DNA of 64,000 bases. Source: Thioclava indica. GTDB lineage: Bacteria; Pseudomonadota; Alphaproteobacteria; Rhodobacterales; Rhodobacteraceae. The notes beneath the pieces are model-generated. The model worked only from the letters and a program-made list of their open reading frames with translations, was not told where the DNA came from and ran no database searches. The translations under genes were made by a program, and so were the position numbers. This document shows positions 33,811-41,242 of the stretch, one piece after another (within the stretch, counting starts at the first letter, position 1; every line of letters starts with the position of its first letter). The stretch spans positions 124,001 through 188,000 of the forward strand of contig NZ_AUNB01000018.1 in assembly GCF_000714545.1 (NCBI RefSeq). The letters run 5' to 3'.

Positions 33811-34835
33811 CAGCTTTCCCCGCGCAGGGTCTCGATCAGGGTGGTCATGTCGGCGGGCAAGGGGGCTTCGAACGACAACTCTTCCTCGGTGACCGGGTGG
33901 ATAAAGCCCAATGTCGCGGCATGCAGCGCCTGGCGCGGGAAGCTGCGCGCGGCCTCGGCCCCATCCACGCCCACGGCCTTTTCGCTCAGCTTGCGCTTGC
34001 CGCCATAGGTCGGATCGCCCAGCAAGCCGTGACCCGCATAAGACATATGCACGCGGATCTGATGCGTACGCCCGGTTTCCAGCCAGCAATCAATCAGCGC
34101 GGCCGCCCCGTGAAAGCCCTCAACCACGCGCGCCCGTGTCACCGCATGCCGCCCGCCATTGGCGACCACCGCCTGTTTCTGACGGTCGGTCTTGTGGCGC
34201 GCCAGTTGCGTCGCGATCTTCAAGATCCCGCCCTGTTCGAAACTGACGCCCCGCGTGCCGTGCAGGCGCGGATCGGCGGCGTCGGGGATGCCGTGACACA
34301 CGGCAAGGTAGTGGCGATGCACAGTGTGGGCCTCAAACTGCGCGGCCAGCCCGTGATGGGCGCGATCGGATTTCGCCACGACCAGCAGCCCAGAGGTGTC
34401 CTTGTCGATCCGGTGCACGATGCCGGGGCGCGCCTGCCCACCCACGCCCGACAGGTTGCCGCCGAAGTGATGCAGCAGAGCGTTGACCAGCGTGCCCTCG
34501 GGCGTGCCGGGGGCGGGATGGGTGACCATGCCTGCGGGCTTGTTGACCACGATCAGATCGGCGTCTTCCCACAGCACCTCAAGCGGGATGTCTTGGGCCA
34601 GCGTCTCCACCGCCTTGGGCGGCTCAAGCGCGATGGCATAGATCTCGCCCGCGCTGACCTTGGCTTTTTGATCGGTGATTGGCGTGCCCTCACGGCTCAC
34701 GGCCCCTTCTGCGATCAACCGCGCAAGGCGCGAACGCGACAGCGCCGCTTCCTCTGGCACAGCGGCGGCCAGTGCCTTATCAAGGCGCGGACCCATGTCC
34801 GGCCCGATCTCGACGTTGAGGATGTCTTTTACCAT
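33810..34835 (-). CDS. rluD: 23S rRNA pseudouridine synthase, RluA/RluD family
   Basis: 341 residues from the ATG at 34835 (MVKDILNVEIGPDMGPRLDK). An S4 RNA-binding domain (about 16-70) precedes the catalytic domain with VVNKPAGMVTHP and the active-site motif GIVHRIDKDTSGLLV (Asp144). KALIDCWLETGRTHQIRVHM-like sequence and GDPTYGG follow. RluD makes the pseudouridines of helix 69 in 23S rRNA; the exact target site is inferred from family membership. Its ATG overlaps the ATG of the divergent DUF6476 gene within CATG at 34833-34836. Confidence 0.92.
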   Translation of the reverse strand: MVKDILNVEIGPDMGPRLDKALAAAVPEEAALSRSRLARLIAEGAVSREGTPITDQKAKVSAGEIYAIALEPPKAVETLAQDIPLEVLWEDADLIVVNKPAGMVTHPAPGTPEGTLVNALLHHFGGNLSGVGGQARPGIVHRIDKDTSGLLVVAKSDRAHHGLAAQFEAHTVHRHYLAVCHGIPDAADPRLHGTRGVSFEQGGILKIATQLARHKTDRQKQAVVANGGRHAVTRARVVEGFHGAAALIDCWLETGRTHQIRVHMSYAGHGLLGDPTYGGKRKLSEKAVGVDGAEAARSFPRQALHAATLGFIHPVTEEELSFEAPLPADMTTLIETLRGES

Positions 34836-35160
34836 GTCCGACCTGCCTGAAGATGATGTCCCGCTCACGCTGCCCCCCGATCTGCGCTTTTTGAAGTTGC
34901 TGGTCACGGTGCTGGCGGGCGTGATGATTTTGGGGCTTGTAGCGATTGTAACGCTGCTTGTCATCCGTCTGCAAACACCCAGCCCCTTGCCCGAACTGCC
35001 AAGCCAGATCACGCTGCCTGCGGGCGCGCATCCCGAGGCTGTGACATTCGCGCGCGGCTATACGGTGGTGGTGAGCGATCAGGGCGATGTGCTGGTCTAT
35101 GACGCTGCCGGTAAAGAGCGCGCGAAACTGGCAATTACGGGGCTGCCGGATGGACATTGA
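34834..35160 (+). CDS. DUF6476 single-pass membrane protein
   Basis: 108 residues from the ATG at 34834 (MSDLPEDDVPLTLPPDLRFL). One membrane segment lies at about 21-44 (KLLVTVLAGVMILGLVAIVT), followed by a short extracytoplasmic part with GAHPEAVTFARGYTVVVSDQ and DVLVYDAAGKER. The layout and motifs match DUF6476, a small family I know only from Rhodobacterales. Function is unknown. Its start codon overlaps that of rluD on the other strand, and its 3' end overlaps ybeY by 11 bp, so it is the first gene of the ybeY-corC-lnt run. Confidence 0.82.
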   Translation: MSDLPEDDVPLTLPPDLRFLKLLVTVLAGVMILGLVAIVTLLVIRLQTPSPLPELPSQITLPAGAHPEAVTFARGYTVVVSDQGDVLVYDAAGKERAKLAITGLPDGH

Positions 35161-35653
35161 CCTTGAGATCGAGGCTGCGGGCTGGGAGACGCTGGATTTG
35201 CCCTCGCTGGCCGAGCGCGCGGCCAAGCTGGTGCTAAAGGATCGTGGGTTGGACCCCGATATTTGCACGCTGTCGATTCTGGCCTGTGATGATGCGCGCA
35301 TTGCCGAGCTAAACAGCGATTTTCGCGACAAGCCGCAAGCCACAAACGTGCTAAGCTGGCCCGCCGAAGAGCGCGGTTCCGAACACCCCGGCACCGCGCC
35401 GGATCTGCCCCAACCCGATATTTTCGGCGAAATCGCGCTGGGTGACATTGCGATTGCCTATGAAACGACTGCGCGCGAGGCCGCCGATCAGGGCAAGACC
35501 CTTGAAAATCATGTGACGCATCTGATTATTCACGCTATTCTGCATTTGCTCGGTTATGACCATATTCGTGAGCAAGATGCGCAACTGATGGAAGAAATCG
35601 AAATCCGACTTCTTGAAAGCCAAGGGATTGTTAACCCATATGGGCAAGACTAA
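35150..35653 (+). CDS. ybeY: Endoribonuclease YbeY, rRNA maturation factor
   Basis: 167 residues from the ATG at 35150, overlapping the preceding gene by 11 bp. The zinc site is HAILHLLGYDH (His128, His132, His138), and ATNVLSWP and FGEIALGDIAIAYE are family motifs. YbeY takes part in 16S rRNA 3'-end processing and 70S quality control. It is followed by corC after 32 bp. PhoH/YbeZ, the usual upstream partner, is not present here; the DUF6476 gene takes its place. Confidence 0.95.
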   Translation: MDIDLEIEAAGWETLDLPSLAERAAKLVLKDRGLDPDICTLSILACDDARIAELNSDFRDKPQATNVLSWPAEERGSEHPGTAPDLPQPDIFGEIALGDIAIAYETTAREAADQGKTLENHVTHLIIHAILHLLGYDHIREQDAQLMEEIEIRLLESQGIVNPYGQD

Positions 35654-35685
35654 GGCCGCAAAGGTCGCGATTTTGGAAAGGGACG

Positions 35686-36588
35686 ATGGAACAGGTCACT
35701 GACGCGGGGCACCGCGCCAATCCGCAAGACACTGCTGAGGGTTCGGATAACTCCGAACCGGGACAGTCTTGCGAGCCCGCTTCGCGCGGGCTGCTTAGCC
35801 GCTTGTTTGGGGGACGCTCCTCGGAGGGCGAACACCAGATGGAACAGTCGCAACCGCCTGCGCCTGCGCCGCCGCCGGGGCTTGGCAACCTGCGCCGCAT
35901 GCGCGTGGGCGATGTCGCGATCCCCAAGGTCGAGATAGAGGCTGTTCCCGTCTCGATCACGCGCGACGAGCTGGTGCAGAAATTCCGCGAGCATGGCTAT
36001 TCGCGCCTTCCGGTATTTAAGGAAACCCTGGATACGCCTTTGGGGCTTGTGCACCTTAAGGATCTGGCACTGGAATACGGCTTTGGCTCGGGCAATGGGC
36101 GGTTTAACCTGCGCAAACTGATCCGGCCGCTGATTTTCGTGCCCCCCTCGATGCCGATTGGTGTGCTGCTGCAAAAGATGCAGGTGCAACGCATCCACAT
36201 GGCCTTGGTAATCGACGAATATGGTGGCGTTGACGGGCTGCTCACGCTTGAGGATCTGATCGAACAGGTGATCGGTGAGATCGAGGATGAGCATGACGAG
36301 ACCGAAGACGGCTATTGGCGTGAGGAAAAGCCCGGCCAATGGATCGTGCTTGCGCGCGCCCCAGTGCATGAATTCGAGAGTGTGACAGGGGTGCGTCTGG
36401 CCGATGCCGAGGCCGATGACGAGATCGATTCCATGGGTGGACTGGTGTTTATGCATCTGGGTCGAGTGCCTGCGCGCGGTGAGGTCGTCGTGACCGAGAA
36501 CGGTGTCGAATACGAGGTGATCGACGCCGATCCGCGCCGGATTAAGCGGCTTCGGGTGCGTTTGCCCGGCGTGGCTGCTGCCGAATGA
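35686..36588 (+). CDS. CBS-domain protein of the CorC/HlyC family
   Basis: 300 residues. After a polar N-terminus come two CBS motifs (about 75-205), with MRVGDVAIPKVEIEAVPVSI, LVHLKDLALEYGFG and ALVIDEYGGVDGLLTLEDLI. A C-terminal CorC_HlyC domain follows (about 215-300; DEIDSMGGLVFMHLGRVPAR). There is no DUF21 membrane domain, so it is the soluble CorC type rather than the membrane-bound hemolysin-like type. Its position between ybeY and lnt is conserved across proteobacteria; proposed roles concern magnesium/cobalt efflux or support of Lnt. The stop overlaps lnt by ATGA. Confidence 0.9.
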   Translation: MEQVTDAGHRANPQDTAEGSDNSEPGQSCEPASRGLLSRLFGGRSSEGEHQMEQSQPPAPAPPPGLGNLRRMRVGDVAIPKVEIEAVPVSITRDELVQKFREHGYSRLPVFKETLDTPLGLVHLKDLALEYGFGSGNGRFNLRKLIRPLIFVPPSMPIGVLLQKMQVQRIHMALVIDEYGGVDGLLTLEDLIEQVIGEIEDEHDETEDGYWREEKPGQWIVLARAPVHEFESVTGVRLADAEADDEIDSMGGLVFMHLGRVPARGEVVVTENGVEYEVIDADPRRIKRLRVRLPGVAAAE

Positions 36589-38150
36589 TCTTGGGGCTGC
36601 GGGCTGGATTTCGCGCGCCGCTGCGCCCACGCTGGCAAGCCTTGCTTGGTGCGCTGGTGCTGGGAGTGCTGGTCGCGGCTGGGCAAGCGCCGCTGGGCCT
36701 GTGGTGGATCGCGCTGCCTGCGTTGGCGGGTGTGATCTGGCTGGGCTCGGGGCAGCGCTGGGCGGCCTCGGTTGCGTGGATCGGCTTTGCGGCGGGCTTT
36801 GGCTATGCGCTTGCGGGCATGTTCTGGATCGTCGAGCCGTTCATGGTCGAGGCCAAGGTTTACGGCTGGATGGCCCCCTTCGCGCTAATCCTGATGTCGG
36901 CGGGAATGGGCGTGTTTTGGGCGCTGGGCTTTGGCCTTGGTGCGCAGCTTGGGCCGGGGTCGGGGCGGCGTGCCTTGGGCATTGCACTGGGCATGGCGGC
37001 GTCGGATGCGCTGCGCTCCTATGTGTTTACCGGGTTTCCGTGGATCTTGATCGGTCATATCTGGATCGGCACACCGTTCGCGCAGGCAGCGGCCTTTGTC
37101 GGGCCGCTTGGGCTAAGCCTGATAACAATGCTGATTGCCGCGAGTCCCGCGATGGCGGCGACGATGCGCGGGGGGCGCGGGGCGCTGTTGCTTGGCGTGG
37201 CACTGATTTCTCTGGGGGCGATCTGGTTTGGCGGGGTGGCACGGCTGGCCGCGCCAGTGCCTGCGCGCGCCAAGCCGATCCATCTGCGGCTGGTGCAGCC
37301 CAACGCGGCGCAAAATCTTAAGTGGTTGCCGCAATACCGGATGAAGTTTTTTGATCGGTTGCTGCGCCTCACAAGCAGCGCGCCCAAGCCCGGCACACCC
37401 AAGCCCGACCTGATCATCTGGCCCGAAACCGCGGTGCCGTTCTTGCTGGATCGCCCCGGTCAGGGGCTGGAACTATCGGCGCAGGCGGCGGGCGGTGTGC
37501 CGATAGCGATGGGCATTCAGCGCAGCCAGGGCACGCGCTATTACAACTCGCTTGCGGTGATCGGGCCGGACGCTGCGGTGCGCGATATTTACGACAAATC
37601 CCACCTCGTGCCGTTTGGCGAATATATGCCGTTTGGTGACTTTCTGGCACGCTTTGGGATCACGGCTTTCGCGTCGCAGGTGGGTAATGGCTACTCGGCA
37701 GGCGCGGGAGAGAAGCTGCTCAATCTTGGCGCTTTGGGCAAGGTCGCGCCGCTGATCTGCTATGAGGCGATTTTCCCGCAGGATTTGATGCATTTCCCCT
37801 CGCGCCCCGACTGGATTTTGCAGGTCACAAATGATGCGTGGTTTGGCACGCTGAGCGGCCCGTATCAGCATCTCGCCCAAGCCCGGCTGCGCACGATCGA
37901 ACAGGGGCTGCCGATGGCACGCGACGCCAATACCGGGGTCAGTGCACTGATCGACGCCAAGGGGCGCATTGTGGCCAGTCTGGGCATGGATCAAGCGGGT
38001 GTGCTGGATGTAACCCTGCCGCCCTCGCTGCCCAAAACGCTTTATGCCAAGCTGGGCGATGGGCCGTTTATCGCGCTAATTGCCGCACTCTTTATCGTTT
38101 CCTTACTGTTTTCACGCATTGTCATTGACCGCAGGGTCAAGCGGCACTAG
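36585..38150 (+). CDS. lnt: Apolipoprotein N-acyltransferase
   Basis: Adds the third acyl chain to lipoproteins in the inner membrane, the last step of lipoprotein maturation. 521 residues with about six N-terminal membrane segments and a final one near the C-terminus (IALIAALFIVSLLFSRIVID). The nitrilase-like periplasmic domain shows the Glu-Lys-Cys triad: WPETAVPF (Glu about 280), DKSHLVPFGEYMPF (Lys about 337) and PLICYEAIFP (Cys about 392). It is coupled to corC by a 4-bp overlap, and the metK riboswitch begins about 10 bp after its stop. Confidence 0.95.
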   Translation: MILGLRAGFRAPLRPRWQALLGALVLGVLVAAGQAPLGLWWIALPALAGVIWLGSGQRWAASVAWIGFAAGFGYALAGMFWIVEPFMVEAKVYGWMAPFALILMSAGMGVFWALGFGLGAQLGPGSGRRALGIALGMAASDALRSYVFTGFPWILIGHIWIGTPFAQAAAFVGPLGLSLITMLIAASPAMAATMRGGRGALLLGVALISLGAIWFGGVARLAAPVPARAKPIHLRLVQPNAAQNLKWLPQYRMKFFDRLLRLTSSAPKPGTPKPDLIIWPETAVPFLLDRPGQGLELSAQAAGGVPIAMGIQRSQGTRYYNSLAVIGPDAAVRDIYDKSHLVPFGEYMPFGDFLARFGITAFASQVGNGYSAGAGEKLLNLGALGKVAPLICYEAIFPQDLMHFPSRPDWILQVTNDAWFGTLSGPYQHLAQARLRTIEQGLPMARDANTGVSALIDAKGRIVASLGMDQAGVLDVTLPPSLPKTLYAKLGDGPFIALIAALFIVSLLFSRIVIDRRVKRH

Positions 38151-38160
38151 CTAAAACGCG

Positions 38161-38212
38161 ACCCGCTCCAACGGCTTCCTGACGGTGCGGGGGTATTCAC
38201 AACGGAGCACGT
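38161..38212 (+). ncRNA. SAM/SAH riboswitch in the metK leader
   Basis: The leader contains CCCGC (38162-38166), the loop CCAACGGCTTCCTGACG, GCGGG (38187-38191), then a linker and GGAGC (38204-38208). This matches the SAM/SAH riboswitch of Rhodobacterales: a hairpin with AACGGCTTCCTGRCG in its loop and a downstream GGAGC that forms a pseudoknot with GCUUC. Here GGAGC (38204-38208) can pair with GCTTC (38174-38178) with one G-U. Because GGAGC is also the ribosome-binding site, 7 nt before the metK ATG, ligand binding should block translation. Confidence 0.88.
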
Positions 38213-38215
38213 CCC

Positions 38216-39382
38216 ATGACACGCGATAGCTATATTTTCACTTCCGAGTCCGTCTCGGAAGGGCATCCTGACAAGGTCTGTGACCGGATCTCGGATGCAA
38301 TTCTCGATGCGTTTTTGAACGAAGAACCCAATGCCCGCGTGGCATGTGAGACCTTTGCCACAACCAATCAGGTCGTTGTTGGCGGCGAGGTCGGGCTGAG
38401 CGACAAGACCAAGCTCGCCGAATATCTTGAAGGGATTGACAAGATCGTGCGCGATTGCGTCAAGGATATCGGCTATGAGCAAGATGAATTCCACTGGGCC
38501 ACATTGAAGGTTGCAAACTTCCTGCATCCGCAATCGGCGCATATTTCTCAAGGCGTGGACAAGGACGGGGCAGGCGATCAGGGGATCATGTTTGGCTATG
38601 CCACTGATGAGACGCCCGACCTCATGCCCGCGCCGCTTCATTACAGTCACGCGATTTTGCACCGTTTGGCGCAGGCGCGCAAATCGGGGGCCGAGCCGAC
38701 GCTGCGCCCCGATGCGAAATCGCAGCTTTCGGTGCGCTATGAGGGCGGCAAGCCTGTCGGGGTCAGCTCGATCGTGCTGTCGACCCAGCATTCCGATGCC
38801 GACCAGACCTCGGATGATATTCGTGCCATCGTCGAACCTTATATTCGCGAAGTGCTGCCCGAGGGATGGATCTCGGCTGAGACGGAATGGTGGGTGAACC
38901 CGACGGGCACGTTTGTCATCGGCGGCCCCGATGGCGATGCGGGCCTCACGGGGCGCAAGATCATTGTCGATACCTATGGCGGTGCCGCGCCCCATGGCGG
39001 CGGTGCGTTTTCGGGCAAAGACCCGACCAAGGTGGACCGCTCGGCCGCCTATGCCGCGCGCTATCTGGCGAAAAATGTGGTCGCGGCAGGTCTTGCGAAA
39101 AAATGCGTTATTCAGGTGTCTTACGCGATTGGCGTGGCCAAGCCGCTATCGATTTATGCCGATACGTTTGGCACCGGCCAAGTGCCTGACGAGGAAATCG
39201 AACGCGCGGTCAGCGCAATCATGGACCTCACGCCCAAGGGCATCCGTGACACGCTTGATCTGTGCAAACCGATCTATGAGCGCACGGCAGCCTACGGTCA
39301 TTTCGGACGCGCGCCCGAGGCCGATGGCGGCTTTAGCTGGGAAAAGACCGATCTAATCGAGGCGCTGAAAAAGGCGATTTGA
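38216..39382 (+). CDS. metK: S-adenosylmethionine synthetase
   Basis: Makes SAM from methionine and ATP. 388 residues. The family signatures are present: [14 protein letters not shown] at 10-23, [12 protein letters not shown] and [20 protein letters not shown] near the active site, with conserved His and Lys. The start ATG follows the riboswitch-embedded ribosome-binding site GGAGC. It closes the ybeY-corC-lnt-metK run and is followed by an intrinsic terminator about 85 bp downstream. trmB, which often follows metK in related genomes, is not found here. Confidence 0.98.
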   Translation: MTRDSYIFTSESVSEGHPDKVCDRISDAILDAFLNEEPNARVACETFATTNQVVVGGEVGLSDKTKLAEYLEGIDKIVRDCVKDIGYEQDEFHWATLKVANFLHPQSAHISQGVDKDGAGDQGIMFGYATDETPDLMPAPLHYSHAILHRLAQARKSGAEPTLRPDAKSQLSVRYEGGKPVGVSSIVLSTQHSDADQTSDDIRAIVEPYIREVLPEGWISAETEWWVNPTGTFVIGGPDGDAGLTGRKIIVDTYGGAAPHGGGAFSGKDPTKVDRSAAYAARYLAKNVVAAGLAKKCVIQVSYAIGVAKPLSIYADTFGTGQVPDEEIERAVSAIMDLTPKGIRDTLDLCKPIYERTAAYGHFGRAPEADGGFSWEKTDLIEALKKAI

Positions 39383-39465
39383 TCGGACCAACGGGCTGAA
39401 AAAGAGCCGGGGCGATTGTCGGTTATGGCTGATGGAACGGACATGCGTCGTGGTGCGAAATTTGG

Positions 39466-39498
39466 ATTAGCAGCGATGGACGTCGCTGCTAATTTTTT
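39466..39498 (+). terminator. metK terminator
   Basis: An 11-bp perfect stem, ATTAGCAGCGA (39466-39476)/TCGCTGCTAAT (39483-39493), with a 6-nt loop, followed by TTTTT. Confidence 0.85.
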
Positions 39499-39724
39499 GC
39501 CCAATCCTCAGGGAAATCTCCAAAAGAGTTTGCCAATCGTTGGTTTGCATCTCGATTGCTCCCGTGACGTCGCTTGGTATGGCTTGCTGTGCAGACTGTC
39601 TGGAACGCGCACGGGGATCGGGGCATCGCAACGCCTGCGCGAATGCGATGACGGATGCACAACTTAAGCGGTGTGCGTCCCCTGAGACGGACACCAAATG
39701 GCGCATCGTGAATGAACAATTTCG

Positions 39725-39768
39725 TGACAGATCAAAATTTTACACGAATGTCATCTGATTGACAGATG
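39725..39768. promoter_or_regulatory. Candidate operator upstream of tctC
   Basis: TGTCA-N6-TGACA (39749-39764) overlaps the inverted repeat CATCTG-ATTGA-CAGATG (39752-39768), and TGACAGAT is repeated directly at 39725 and 39760. TTGACA at 39759 could be a -35 box. Together this suggests regulator-binding sites for the substrate-inducible transporter operon; the regulator is not encoded nearby. Confidence 0.4.
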
Positions 39769-39826
39769 GCTGTTTTGTTGGAAGGTTCCACGGAACCGAC
39801 AAGAATGGTATCTGGGAGGAGCCGCA

Positions 39827-40786
39827 ATGCAAAAGAGAACTTTCGTCACGGGTCTGGCGGGTGTGATAACCCTCGCACTGGGAGGCGTCGCACCGGCGTT
39901 CGCAGCCGATTATCCGTCACAACCGATCACCATCATCGTGCCGTCAAAGGCCGGGGGCTCGACCGATACCACGGCGCGTATCTTTGCAGAAACGGCAGAA
40001 GCCAAATATCCGGGCTTTGAGTTCGTGATCGACAATATCGGCGGTTCGGGCGGGCAGAAAGGCTTTGAAACCATCGCGCGCGCCAAGCCCGACGGATACA
40101 CCATTGGCATGGATTTCACGCCGCAACTCGTGGCGCATATCGTGTCCAAACGCGGGAAATACACGCTCGACAGCTTTCATGTGATGGGCAATGTCGCGGA
40201 AGATCCCGGCATTGTGGCCGTGCCAAAGGACAGCAAGATCAAGACGATGGCCGATCTGGCTGCGGCTGCCAAGGGTGGCGATCTGACGGTGGCGGTGAAC
40301 GGTATCGGCTCGGATGACTTCCTTGCTGCCAAGACGTTTGAGAAAGAGGCGGGGGTTACGTTCAACCTGTTGCCGACCAATGGCTCGACCGAGCAGAAGG
40401 CCGCAATCCTGGGCGGGCATGTCGATGCCTCGTTCATGAACCTGTCGCAGATGATTGCGCAGCATAAAGCGGGCGATGCCCATATCATCGCGATTCTGAC
40501 CGACAAGCGCGCCGCCTCCGCCGAGGATATTCCCACGGCCAAGGAAGAGGGCTTTAACGTCACGATGACAGCGACGCGCGGTTTTGTGGCCCCGGCAGGG
40601 ATCGACCCGGCCATTCAGAGCAAGCTGGATGACATGCTGGCGGCGGTTATGGCCGATCCGGAGTTCCAGAAGAAATGCGCGGCCAGCAAGATTGACCTGC
40701 TGCCAATGAGCGGGCCGGATTACACGAGATATCTCGAAAATCTGGAGACCTCGGTCAAGGCCGTTTACGACGCGGCGCCGTGGTAA
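39827..40786 (+). CDS. tctC: Tripartite tricarboxylate transporter substrate-binding protein (TctC/Bug family)
   Basis: 319 residues, with a signal peptide (MQKRTFVTGLAGVITLALGG then VAPAFA) and mature start AADYPSQP. The Bug/TctC features are the VPSKAGGSTDTTAR loop, which contacts ligand carboxylates, and GGSGGQKGFETIARAKPDGY. It is the periplasmic receptor that delivers a carboxylated substrate (tricarboxylate or similar) to the TctAB permease. The ATG at 39827 follows GGGAGGAG. tctB begins within its stop codon (TAATG). Confidence 0.93.
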   Translation: MQKRTFVTGLAGVITLALGGVAPAFAADYPSQPITIIVPSKAGGSTDTTARIFAETAEAKYPGFEFVIDNIGGSGGQKGFETIARAKPDGYTIGMDFTPQLVAHIVSKRGKYTLDSFHVMGNVAEDPGIVAVPKDSKIKTMADLAAAAKGGDLTVAVNGIGSDDFLAAKTFEKEAGVTFNLLPTNGSTEQKAAILGGHVDASFMNLSQMIAQHKAGDAHIIAILTDKRAASAEDIPTAKEEGFNVTMTATRGFVAPAGIDPAIQSKLDDMLAAVMADPEFQKKCAASKIDLLPMSGPDYTRYLENLETSVKAVYDAAPW

Positions 40787-41229
40787 TGAGCCGGACGACC
40801 GTTGATCGGATCGTCCTTGCGGGTTTCGTGGTTCTGGCGGTGCTGCTTTATATCAGCACCGCCAGCTATCCCGGCATCGCGCAAAAGACATCCGCGAAAT
40901 ATGTGCGCTTTCTTGCGGTCTGCCTTGGCGGGCTGGGCGCGGTTCAACTGGGCCTGAGCCTGTGGAAAGAGCGACGCACCATGCCGCTTGCGCTGACCGG
41001 GCATGTCGGGCGGTTTGTCGGGCTGATCGTAGGGCTGATCGCCTTTGCTGTCGCGTTCAACACGCTTGGTTTCTTCATTCCGGCGGCGATCTTTGTTCCG
41101 GTGATCTCGGTGATGCTGGGCCAGCGCAACCCGATTGTGATTGCGGGCACGACCTTGGGTCTGCTGGCTGCGGTCTACCTGATTTTCGTCGTGGTCCTGG
41201 GTATCAGGCTTCCCGGCCCTCAATTCTAA
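40786..41229 (+). CDS. tctB: Tripartite tricarboxylate transporter small membrane subunit TctB
   Basis: 147 residues from the ATG at 40786, sharing one base with the tctC stop; an upstream GTG at 40780 is less likely. Four membrane segments are visible, the first starting RIVLAGFVVLAVLLYISTAS and the last LGLLAAVYLIFVVVLGIRLP, as in the DUF1468/TctB family. It forms the inner-membrane permease with TctA. Its poor sequence conservation is normal for TctB; the genomic position between tctC and tctA secures the call. Confidence 0.9.
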   Translation: MSRTTVDRIVLAGFVVLAVLLYISTASYPGIAQKTSAKYVRFLAVCLGGLGAVQLGLSLWKERRTMPLALTGHVGRFVGLIVGLIAFAVAFNTLGFFIPAAIFVPVISVMLGQRNPIVIAGTTLGLLAAVYLIFVVVLGIRLPGPQF

Positions 41230-41242
41230 GAATGCGACCTTG

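Larger units (their letters stand above)
39383..39826. other. Non-coding stretch between metK and the tct operon
   Basis: 444 bp without a convincing gene. It holds the metK terminator (39466-39498) and, nearer tctC, repeated TGACAGAT motifs and a small palindrome (39749-39768). Short open frames on either strand (for example 39416-39667 plus, 39467-39706 minus) have no recognisable motif, and those on the minus strand run through the terminator. Confidence 0.6.

Noticed and set aside
39467-39706. Minus-strand frame in the metK-tctC gap (MQTNDWQTLLEISLRIGQ)
   Set aside because: It looks partly protein-like, but its end passes through the 11-bp metK terminator stem and no homologous family is recognised.
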